NCBI RefSeq assembly: GCF_026151205.1 | Contig: NC_087077.1 | Span: forward strand, 1,488,001-1,552,000 | Reading direction: 5' to 3' | DNA length: 64,000 bases | From: Bolinopsis microptera | Lineage: Eukaryota; Ctenophora; Tentaculata; Lobata; Bolinopsidae | In this document: in pieces, positions 22,401 to 34,000 of the stretch | Position numbering within the stretch: the stretch's first letter is position 1 | How the letters are laid out: each line of letters begins with the position of its first letter | Notes under the pieces: generated by a model | What the model was told of the DNA's origin: nothing | The model's database searches: none | The model's input: only the letters and a program-made list of their open reading frames with translations | Program-made: the position numbers and the translations under genes

Positions 22401-23166
22401 TATCAGGCATTCGAGATGTATAAATTCATTATGTCTCGACGATCGCGCTTTATGTTGGTACGCAAACTTACTAACTACCCTAACTACCAGCTGGTTAAGC
22501 TGGATGTGATCGGGGTTAAGCAAGTAGGATCATGGGAACTTCAGTACAGATTGATGTACATTGTACATATCTGGTGGAATAATATTAGGTCTGTATATTC
22601 AAACTTCAGCTCCATTGTCATCAGGTCTAGTGCTCTTAACCTAGCCAATTACTCGATGTCATTAATGTAGTGATGATCATGTTCACCAAGGATCCACTTA
22701 ATTGCTCTGTGCTGCTCTTGCAACTTTGTTAATTAAGACAACACTTGTTGGGCGTTGCCTCCAGACAACACTGCAATTTTCAAAACGTCTTCTAGTTAGT
22801 GATAGATAGAATTCCCTCTTTTGTTTACGATTCCTTAATAAACCGTAGAGATCTTTTCATTCAACCTAGACGTGAACTAGCTTCCGTACAGAGGGTGAGT
22901 ATGTTCTCCTCCAACTTTAGGTCTGTTCTAACAAATACCTCACGATCATTTTCACTCTGGACGAAATCTAGTGCCAATCCAGGGTGTAGTCAAAAAGCTG
23001 AAAGGGGAAAACACTAAAAACTCCCTTTCGCTCATTTTGCTAGATCTAGAGAGCACAATTAGCTGTATAGTAGCATTAATTGCGGTAAAACTTCATTTTG
23101 TTTCTTACCGCCCAACATTGCTGTGCATGTAATACATAAGGTTTATTATTTACGTTTTTCATGTCT

Positions 23167-23526
23167 AAGATTACTGATTAGGCTTATAACAGAGAGCATG
23201 ACGCATATACAACAACAACAACAAGTACAACACACACACAACAACAATGGCGACCCTAGCAAGCTAGGATCGAGGGGCCGATCTCTTTTGCGGTGCGGCC
23301 ACGGTCCTTTCGGTACAGATTTCGCAACCCCAGGCATATCATGCACTCGTGTTATTTTCGCAGCTTTAATGAAAGCCACTACCATTCACACCATGGTTTG
23401 GTGAGTGACGGCTGCCCATTAATTTTGAAATCTTGGCCCAACTGGGATTCGAACTCGCAACGTCAGGGCCAGTAGACAAGATTACTGATTAGGCTTATGA
23501 CTGAGAGCATGACGCATATACAGCGA
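23167..23526 (-). mobile_element. tRNA-derived SINE bounded by about 45-bp direct repeats
   Basis: On the minus strand GTTGCGAGTTCGAATCCCAG (about 23440-23465) is a B box/T-arm. It is followed by a body sharing 'gtcactcaccaaacca' with the SINE at 7.1 kb and by a TTG-rich 3' tail (23208-23250 on the plus strand). Both sides carry AGATTACTGATTAGGCTTAT plus GAGAGCATGACGCATATAC (23167-23212 and 23481-23526) with about three mismatches. That is long for a retroposition target duplication. Confidence 0.6.
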
Positions 23527-23529
23527 GTA

Positions 23530-25055
23530 TTTAATGATAATTAAAGCTCGATACGGAGCATAAATGATGTATCCATATATAAAAGTATAAATCAAAATGT
23601 CCATCCATAATGGTACAAAAGATGAGTATCCAAATTCTTTGAGATTACAACTCTAAAATCGTATGGTAACTGGTTCCAAACAAAGATCTACAGTAACTAA
23701 AACTTTGCCATTACGTTTTACGATAATTGAACGTTTATGACGAAACAGTCTATCAGTATATCGGGAGGTCAGATGCAGGTTGGCTCTTCTTAAGCATATA
23801 TGTCATTAAGTTCTGCTTGTTCTATGATAATTCCCATATTTGATGATTATCCATGAATGTTTTAGCTACTAAAAATTATCTACAACTCAGCGGTAAAGTT
23901 AAATACATGGTCAAAATATAAAATTGAAGGTTTTGGTATACTATGAACTTATGTATGATGTACATACTTTTACGTTTCGTCCCTCAATTCTTTTATTTTG
24001 TACAAGCAATTAAATTAGCGAATTTTTCTTTTAACTGGAACCCTAATTCCTGGAAGAATTCTTTTAATTTTTGTTAATGTTTGCATAACATGATATAAGC
24101 ATAAAAAATTGACACTTGCAATTGTAAATTGTTTTGCTATAGTCGAATTAAGCCGTTGGCTGGCTTAAATATTTTTGCTCATATTACTGTTGATTTCGTT
24201 ATCGTTCTACTTTTAATGATCATTGATCATGCAATTATTAGTTATAGCTTGACTATTAAATAGCCATACTCCATAGGCATAATCATGACAAGAATTATAG
24301 CCAATAGTTTCGAACGGTCCTAATTGAAATGCTACGGTTTAAGAATAAGAAATGGGATGCTAATATTAATAATCATTCTACACCTACCTATTGAACCTAT
24401 TGATAGGTTTAGAAGTAGGCATCTTCACGGCCATCACGCAATCCGCGGACCACCTCCTTGACTGCACCAGTCTATTATTGAGTTAGAGTTACTTTGATCC
24501 CATTCCCAACCCATTCCCAACCCAAACAAAATTCGTAACTCCCTATTTACAAGTATAATTAGCGTTTAAAGAGATGATTAAAATTTCATTTTATTCAAAG
24601 TTTACACAATTGTTACCAAATACACACAAATTGTCCTGGTAATAGCTTAGATCTGACGTAAGCTGCTTAGTTATACTGTTATATATTACCATAGCTTCTG
24701 AAGAACAAAGGTCGGTGAAGTTCACAAAGGAACTTTGGCTTTTCTATTTTCTAAATACAACTAAGGAAGTGCCGCATGTTATCGTTATCGCTACAAACTG
24801 TAAGGATGTTATGTTTATTGACTGTACTTTTTTAGTGCGACCTATTAAGCTTTGGATATGCTTTTTATTGACGTTTTATAAAGAAAATATTGTGCAGTCT
24901 GTGGAGAGCTCGTTTCTTTTCAGTAAAAAGATAAAACGAAGTTTGAACCAATATCCACCCAAACTCTCCAATTCAATTTATCACAAAGTGTTATTTTGTT
25001 ACTTTAATAATCGTTGCTGCTTAATACTACAACCACCTTAGTTCACTCAGTGAGG
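23530..25055. other. intergenic upstream of the GPCR gene
   Basis: AT-rich, no recognised exon. The 24715-25041 frame has no domain and biased AT composition. The GPCR promoter is presumably here but no core element stands out. Confidence 0.4.
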
Positions 25056-28000
25056 ATGGAGTTGGTGGATAACAAGACGGACTTGTTATTTACCGGATCA
25101 GGACCTGCTCCAACTGGTATCCCAGGATTGGACTATTTTATTGGAGCTCTTTTAGTCGTCTTCTCACTTGTCATCATCTCAGGTAATGACTATTTAAAAC
25201 AATAAATATTACTAACATTTTAGTAGTTTAAATTCAAAGCAATATTTAAGTTGTGGTCACGATCAAGGACTTTGGTGTAATTTGTGGTCTGCCGAACTTT
25301 CACATATTGTGCTTGGTTAACTTCACTTACCTTGGGCACATCTTCAGAATCTTTTAAAATCAAGATAATTAATTCACGCGAGAACATTAACGTTAAATTT
25401 TAAATAGCATCGAAAGAAGAGTATTCACCGTGCCGTAGCCCGTCTGTCTATACACAAACAAATAGTCGACATGAGCCCGAGAAACTGGATCAGACCGGAG
25501 TGTCCCAAATTCTACACTCATTCTGGCTTAGTTCATTATCCATTCGGCACTATAGTTATAGAACATCCACACATCCTCCCAAACTTCACCATCTCCTCAT
25601 TGCTAACTCCGGCATCCACCATTAAGGATGCCATACCCCAGGGGCAGGCAAAGCATTTTCATGCTATCCTCACTCCCCAGCCTCTCTGAATAATAAAAAA
25701 TAAAACGATGGTCGACGCGATCCAATTTACCCTACTAATTTTCTTTGGTTAATAACAAAAACTTGGTCCTCAGCCATCAACGCATTGATGATCAATGATC
25801 ATAGATAGAACGGACGAACGATCTCCACTGTAAACATCGTTATTCCTGCAATAATATAAATATCAGTAATATAAATACAGTGCATTATTAACGTAATTAT
25901 TATATCATATATTATAACGAAATAAAAGTCGAGTTGTTTTGAGAAACTACCATAAGATTAAGACATGTTCGTCATCCCCCCAGTCTGTTTAGACTTCCCG
26001 CCTCGTCTTCAAAGCATAGGCTACCCATTACTACCCATATTCTCACTCTGGATGAAGACTTCAGTCCTTTCACCCTGCTGAAGCTTCTAATGAAGAAGCT
26101 TCCGATTGAAGATTCGGCGGATCGAGAAAGGCTAGAGCCGTACAGTAAAACAGCTTCGTGTCTTCAAGAAACAGCAAATGGACCGTAATTAATGTTTGAT
26201 GCAATTGAAGGTTTAAAAATAATAAATAATTGGAGGTATGCCAAATTGCATGCTAAATTGTAATTAATATTATTTTCTTAAGACAACTCGTCATTTTAAA
26301 GTTTGTACGTTTCTTGGTACGAATTTGTAACTTGTAATGTATTCGGTTTCCGCTCACATCATATTAAACAAGAGTGGTCACTGACCACTCTGAGTGGTGT
26401 CCAATGGTCCAATCCTAATCATTGTTAAAATAATATTTTTATTTTTGTCTTATTTCATCAAAGTTTTCCACAGGAAATGCCCTAGTCATCCAAGTTATAC
26501 GTTATCAGACAAGAAAGAGTGTTTGTGACTTTATATTCGCGCAGATAAGCTTCGTTCACATTTTTGGTGGTTTCTCTTCTTTTATTTCTGCCTTCATTCT
26601 TCTGTCGGGTATGTCATTTGTTTACAAGAGTTTAATTTTAATAAAATACTGTAATTAATTTCAATATGATACACCATGACCGAACTCCTGTAAATGACCC
26701 ATACTTCACGTTTTCAGATTGTAAATGGTATCCGATTAACCCATTAAATGAACTGCTTTTCCCGAAGTTACCGTTAATTGTTAAGTCAGCACCCCATCTG
26801 AACTGATCACCCCGCAGGACGGACCATGTTTGACTACAGACAAGTAGATAACATAGTGTGTTGGCTAGGCGGGGCGGTGTGGCATCTTGTGGTCCTGTTA
26901 ACTCCAATATTCCTCAGGACGGACCATGTTTGACTACAGACAAGTAGATAACATAGTGTGTTGGCTAGGTGGGGCGGTGTGGCATCTTGTGGTCCTGTTA
27001 ACTCCAATGTTCCTCAGGACGGACCATGTTTGACTACAGACAAGTAGATAACATAGTGTGTTGGCTAGGTGGGGCGGTGTGGCATCTTGTGGTCCTGTTA
27101 ACTCCAATGTTCCTCAGGACGGACCATGTTTGACTACAGACAAGTAGATAACATAGTGTGTTGGCTAGGTGGGGTGGTGTGGCATCTTGTTGTCTTGTTA
27201 ACTCCAATGTTCCGCAGGACGGACCATGTTTGACTACAGACAAGTAGATAACATAGTGTGTTGGCTAGGTGGGGTGGTGTGGTATCTTGTGGTCCTGCTA
27301 ACTCCAATGTTCCTCAGGACGGACCATGTTTGACTACAGACAAGTAGATAACATAGTGTGTTGGCTAGGTGGGGTGGTGTGGCATCTTGTGGTCCTGTTA
27401 ACTCCAATGTTCCTCAGGACGGACCATGTTTGACTACAGACAAGTAGATAACATAGTGTGTTGGCTAGGTGGGGTGGTGTGGCATCTTGTGATCCTGTTA
27501 ACTCCAATGTTCCTCAGGACGGACCATGTTTGACTACAGACAAGTAGATAACATAGTGTGTTGGCTAGGTGGGGTGGTGTGGCATCTTGTAGTCCTGTTA
27601 ACTCCAATGTTCCTCAGGACGGACCATGTTTGACTACAGACAAGTAGATAACATAGTGTGTTGGCTAGGTGGGGTGGTGTGGCATCTTGTGGTCCTGTTA
27701 ACTCCAATGTTCCTCAGGACGGACCATGTTTGACTACAGACAAGTAGATAACATAGTGTGTTGGCTAGGTGGGGTGGTGTGGCATCTTGTGGTCCTGTTA
27801 ACTCCAATGTTCCACAGGACGGACCATGTTTGACTACAGACAAGTAGATAACATAGTGTGTTGGTTAGGTGGGGTGGTGTGGCATCTTGTGGTCTTGTTA
27901 ACTCCAATGTTCCTCAGGACGGACCATGTTTGACTACAGACAAGTAGATAACATAGTGTGTTGGCTAGGTGGGGTGGTGTGGCATCTTGTGGTCCTGTTA

Positions 28001-31000
28001 ACTCCAATGTTCCTCAGGACGGACCATGTTTGACTACAGACAAGTAGATAACATAGTGTGTTGGCTAGGTGGGGCGGTGTGGCATCTTGTGGTCCTGTTA
28101 ACTCCAATGTTCCTCAGGACGGACCATGTTTGACTACAGACAAGTAGATAACATAGTGTGTTGGCTAGGTGGGGTGGTGTGGCATCTTGTGGTCCTGTTA
28201 ACTCCAATGTTCCTCAGGACGGACCATGTTTGACTACAGACAAGTAGATAACATAGTGTGTTGGCTAGGTGGGGCGGTGTGGCATCTTGTGGTCCTGTTA
28301 ACTCCAATGTTCCTCAGAACGGACCATGTTTGACTACAGACAAGTAGATAACATAGTGTGTTGGCTAGGTGGGGCGGTGTGGCATTTTGTGGTCTTGTTA
28401 ACTCCAATGTTCCTCAGGACGGACCATGTTTGACTACAGACAAGTAGATAACATAGTGTGTTGGCTAGGTGGGGTGGTGTGACATCTTGTGGTCTTGTTA
28501 ACTCCAATGTTCCTCAGGACGGACCATGTTTGACTACAGACAAGTAGATAACATAGTGTGTTGGCTAGGTGGGGTGGTGTGGCATCTTGTGGTCCTGTTA
28601 ACTCCAATGTTCCTCAGGACGGACCATGTTTGACTACAGACAAGTAGATAACATAGTGTGTTGGCTAGGTGGGGTGGTGTGGCATCTTGTGGTCCTGCTA
28701 ACTCCAATGTTCCTCAGGACGGACCATGTTCGACTACAGACAAGTAGATAACATAGTGTGTTGGCTAGGTGGGGCGGTGTGGCATCTTGTGGTCTTGTTA
28801 ACTCCAATGTTCCTCAGGACGGACCATGTTTGACTACAGACAAGTAGATAACATAGTGTGTTGGCTAGGTGGGGTGGTGTGGCATCTTGTGGTCCTGTTA
28901 ACTCCAATGTTCCTCAGGACGGACCATGTTTGACTACAGACAAGTAGATAACATAGTGTGTTGGCTAGGTGGGGTGGTGTGGCATCTTGTGGTCCTGTTA
29001 ACTCCAATGTTCCTCAGGACGGACCATGTTTGACTACAGACAAGTAGATAACATAGTGTGTTGGCTAGGTGGGGTGGTGTGGTATCTTGTGGTCCTGTTA
29101 ACTCCAATGTTCCTCAGGACAGACCATGTTTGACTACAGACAAGTAGATAACATAGTGTGTTGGCTAGGTGGGGTGGTGTGGTCTTGTTAACTCCAATGT
29201 TCCTCAGGACGGACCATTTTCGACTACAGACAAGTAGACAACATAGTGTGTTGGCTAGGTGGGGCGGTGTGGCATTTTCTGGTCTTGTTAACTCCAATGT
29301 TCCTCAGGACGGACCATGTTTGACTACAGACAAGTAGATAACATAGTGTGTTGGCTAGGTGGGGTGGTGTGGCATCTTGTGGTCCTGTTAACTCCAATGT
29401 TCCTCAGGACGGACCATGTTTGACTACAGACAAGTAGATAACATAGTGTGTTGGCTAGGTGGGGCGGTGTGGCATCTTGTGGTCCTGTTAACTCCAATGT
29501 TCCTCAGGACGGACCATGTTTGACTACAGACAAGTAGATAACATAGTGTGTTGGCTAGGTGGGGCGGTGTGGCATCTTGTGGTCCTGCTAACTCCAATGT
29601 TCCTCAGGACGGACCATGTTTGACTACAGACAAGTAGATAACATAGTGTGTTGGCTAGGTGGGGTGGTGTGGCATCCTGTGGTCCTGTTAACTCCAATGT
29701 TCCTCAGGACGGACCATGTTTGACTACAGACAAGTAGATAACATAGTGTGTTGGCTAGGCGGGGCGGTGTGGCATCTTGTAGTCTTGTTAACTCCAATGT
29801 TCCTCAGGACGGACCATGTTTGACTACAGACAAGTAGATAACATAGTGTGTTGGCTAGGTGGAGCGGTGTGGCATCTTGTGGTCTTGTTAACTCCAATGT
29901 TCCTCAGGACGGACCATGTTTGACTACAGACAAGTAGATAACATAGTGTGTTGGCTAGGTGGGGCGGTGTGGCATCTTGTGGTCCTGCTAACTCCAATGT
30001 TCCTCAGGACGGACCATGTTTGACTACAGACAAGTAGATAACATAGTGTGTTGGCTAGGTGGGGAGGTGTGGCATCTTGTAGTCTTGTTAACTCCAATGT
30101 TCCTCAGGACGGACCATGTTTGACTACAGACAAGTAGATAACATAGTGTGTTGGCTAGGTGGGGCGGTGTGGCATCTTGTGGTCCTGCTAACTCCAATGT
30201 TCCTCAGGACGGACCATGTTTGACTACAGACAAGTAGATAACATAGTGTGTTGGCTAGGTGGGGCGGTGTGGCATCTTGTGGTCCTGCTAACTCCAATGT
30301 TCCTCAGGACGGACCATGTTTGACTACAGACAAGTAGATAACATAGTGTGTTGGCTAGGTGGGGCGGTGTGGCATCTTGTGGTCCTGTTAACTCCAATGT
30401 TCCTCAGGACGGACCATGTTTGACTACAGACAAGTAGATAACATAGTGTGTTGGCTAGGTGGGGCGGTGTGGCACCTTGTAGTCTTGTTAACTCCAATGT
30501 TCCTCAGGACGGACCATGTTTGACTACAGACAAGTAGATAACATAGTGTGTTGGCTAGGTGGGGTGGTGTGGCATCTTGTAGTCTTGTTAACTCCAATGT
30601 TCCTCAGGACGGACCATGTTTGACTACAGACAAGTAGATAACATAGTGTGTTGGCTAGGTGGGGCGGTGTGGCATCTTGTAGTCTTGTTAACTCCAATGT
30701 TCCTCAGGACGGACCATGTTTGACTACAGACAAGTAGATAACATAGTGTGTTGGCTAGGTGGGGTGGTGTGGCATCTTGTGGTCCTGCTAACTCCAATGT
30801 TCCTCAGGACGGACCATGTTTGACTACAGACAAGTAGATAACATAGTGTGTTGGCTAGGTGGGGTGGTGTGGCATCTTGTGGTCCTGCTAACTCCAATGT
30901 TCCTCAGGACGGACCATGTTTGACTACAGACAAGTAGATAACATAGTGTGTTGGCTAGGTGGGGCGGTGTGGCATCTTGTGGTCCTGCTAACTCCAATGT

Positions 31001-34000
31001 TCCTCAGGACAGACCATGTTTGACTACAGACAAGTAGATAACATAGTGTGTTGGCTAGGTGGGGTGGTGTGGCATCTTGTGGTCCTGCTAACTCCAATGT
31101 TCCTCAGGACAGACCATGTTTGACTACAGACAAGTAGATAACATAGTGTGTTGGCTAGGTGGGGTGGTGTGGCATCTTGTGGTCCTGTTAACTCCAATGT
31201 TCCACAGGACGGACCATGTTTGACTACAGACAAGTAGATAACATAGTGTGTTGGCTAGGTGGGGCGGTGTGGCATCTTGTGGTCTTGTTAACTCCAATGT
31301 TCCTCAGGACGGACCATGTTTGACTACAGACAAGTAGATAACATAGTGTGTTGGCTAGGTGGGGTGGTGTGGCATCTTGTGGTCCTGTTAACTCCAATGT
31401 TCCTCAGGACGGACCATGTTTGACTACAGACAAGTAGATAACATAGTGTGTTGGCTAGGTGGGGTGGTGTGGCATCTTGTGGTCCTGCTAACTCCAATGT
31501 TCCTCAGGACGGACCATGTTTGACTACAGACAAGTAGATAACATAGTGTGTTGGCTAGGTGGGGTGGTGTGGCATCTTGTGGTCCTGCTAACTCCAATGT
31601 TCCTCAGGACGGACCATGTTTGACTACAGACAAGTAGATAACATAGTGTGTTGGCTAGGTGGGGCGGTGTGGTATCTTGTGGTCCTGTTAACTCCAATGT
31701 TCCTCAGGACGGACCATGTTTGACTACAGACAAGTAGATAACATAGTGTGTTGGCTAGGTGGGGCGGTGTGGCATCTTGTGGTCCTGCTAACTCCAATGT
31801 TCCTCAGGACGGACCATGTTTGACTACAGACAAGTAGATAACATAGTGTGTTGGCTAGGTGGGGTGGTGTGGCATCTTGTGGTCCTGCTAACTCCAATGT
31901 TCCTCAGGACGGACCATGTTTGACTACAGAGAAGTAGATAACATAGTGTGTTGGCTAGGTGGGGTGGTGTGACATCTTGTGGTCCTGTTAACTCCAATGT
32001 TCCTCAGGACGGACCATGTTTGACTACAGACAAGTAGATAACATAGTGTGTTGGCTAGGTGGGGTGGTGTGACATCTTGTGGTCTTGTTAACTCCAATGT
32101 TCCTCAGGACGGACCATGTTTGACTACAGATAAGTAGATAACATAGTGTGTTGGCTAGGTGGGGTGGTGTGACATCTTGTGGTCTTGTTAACTCCAATGT
32201 TCCTCAGGACGGACCATGTTTGACTACAGACAAGTAGATAACATAGTATGTTGGCTAGGTGGGGTGGTGTGGCATCTTGTGGTCCTGTTAACTCCCATGT
32301 TCCTCAGGACGGACCATGTTTGACTACAGACAAGTAGATAACATAGTATGTTGGCTAGGTGGGGCGGTGTGGCATCTTGTGGTCCTGTTAACTCCAATGT
32401 TCCTCAGGACGGACCATGTTTGACTACAGACAAGTAGATAACATAGTGTGTTGGCTAGGTGGGGCGGTGTGGCATCTTGTGGTCCTGTTAACTCCAATGT
32501 TCCTCAGGACGGACCATGTTTGACTACAGACAAGTAGATAACATAGTGTGTTGGCTAGGTGGGGTGGTGTGGCATCTTGTGGTCTTGTTAACTCCCATGT
32601 TCCTCAGGACGGACCATGTTCGACTACAGACAAGTAGATAACATAGTGTGTTGGCTAGGTGGGGCGGTGTGGCATCTTGTGGTCCTGTTAACTCCAATGT
32701 TCCACAGGACGGACCATGTTTGACTACAGACAAGTAGATAACATAGTGTGTTGGCTAGGTGGGGCGGTGTGGCATCTTGTGGTCCTGCTAACTCCAATGT
32801 TCCTCAGGACGGACCATGTTTGACTACAGACAAGTAGATAACATAGTGTGTTGGCTAGGTGGGGCGGTGTGGCATCTTGTGGTCTTGTTAACTCCAATGT
32901 TCCTCAGGACGGACCATGTTTGACTACAGACAAGTAGATAACATAGTGTGTTGGCTAGGTGGGGCGGTGTGGCATCTTGTGGTCCTGCTAACTCCAATGT
33001 TCCTCAGGACGGACCATGTTTGACTACAGACAAGTAGATAACATAGTGTGTTGGCTAGGTGGGGTGGTGTGGCATCTTGTGGTCCTGTTAACTCCAATGT
33101 TCCTCAGGACGGACCATGTTTGACTACAGACAAGTAGATAACATAGTGTGTTGGCTAGGTGGGGCGGTGTGGCATCTTGTAGTCCTGTTAACTCCAATGT
33201 TCCTCAGGACGGACCATGTTTGACTACAGACAAGTAGATAACATAGTGTGTTGGCTAGGCGGGGCGGTGTGGCATCTTGTGGTCCTGTTAACTCCAATGT
33301 TCCTCAGGACGGACCATGTTTGACTACAGACAAGTAGATAACATAGTGTGTTGGCTAGGTGGGGCGGTGTGGCATCTTGTGGTCCTGTTAACTCCAATGT
33401 TCCACAGGACAGACCATGTTTGACTACAGACAAGTAGATAACATAGTGTGTTGGCTAGGTGGGGCGGTGTGGCATCTTGTGGTCCTGTTAACTCCAATGT
33501 TCCTCAGGACGGACCATGTTTGACTACAGACAAGTAGATAACATAGTGTGTTGGCTAGGTGGGGCGGTGTGGCATCTTGTGGTCCTGTTAACTCCAATGT
33601 TCCTCAGGACGGACCATGTTTGACTACAGACAAGTAGATAACATAGTATGTTGGCTAGGTGGGGCGGTGTGGCATCTTGTGGTCCTGTTAACTCCAATGT
33701 TCCTCAGGACGGACCATGTTTGACTACAGACAAGTAGATAACATAGTGTGTTGGCTAGGTGGGGCGGTGTGGCATCTTGTGGTCCTGTTAACTCCAATGT
33801 TCCTCAGGACGGACCATGTTTGACTACAGACAAGTAGATAACATAGTGTGTTGGCTAGGTGGGGTGGTGTGGCATCTTGTGGTCCTATTAACTCCAATGT
33901 TCCTCTGTCTTGTCGTTACTGGCAGGTTCATCATTCACTTCGCTCCTCTAAGGTAACCGATCACCCCCATTTGTTTTAATAGTTACCCTCCAAGTTCAAC

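Noticed and set aside
22480-22540. Resemblance to a 5S rRNA internal promoter (GATCGGGGTTAAGCAAGTAGG-like)
   Set aside because: Only a short stretch resembles it. The order and spacing do not fit 5S rRNA, and no SINE body follows.
23146-23385. 79-codon minus-strand frame in the SINE
   Set aside because: It lies wholly within the tRNA-derived repeat and has no domain.
24715-25041. 108-codon plus frame just upstream of the GPCR start
   Set aside because: AT-driven amino-acid content and no domain; the GPCR ATG at 25056 with its GNALV continuation is in better context.
26809-33905. Repeat array as a possible CRISPR-like locus
   Set aside because: Head-to-tail 100-bp units without unique spacers, in a eukaryotic intron.
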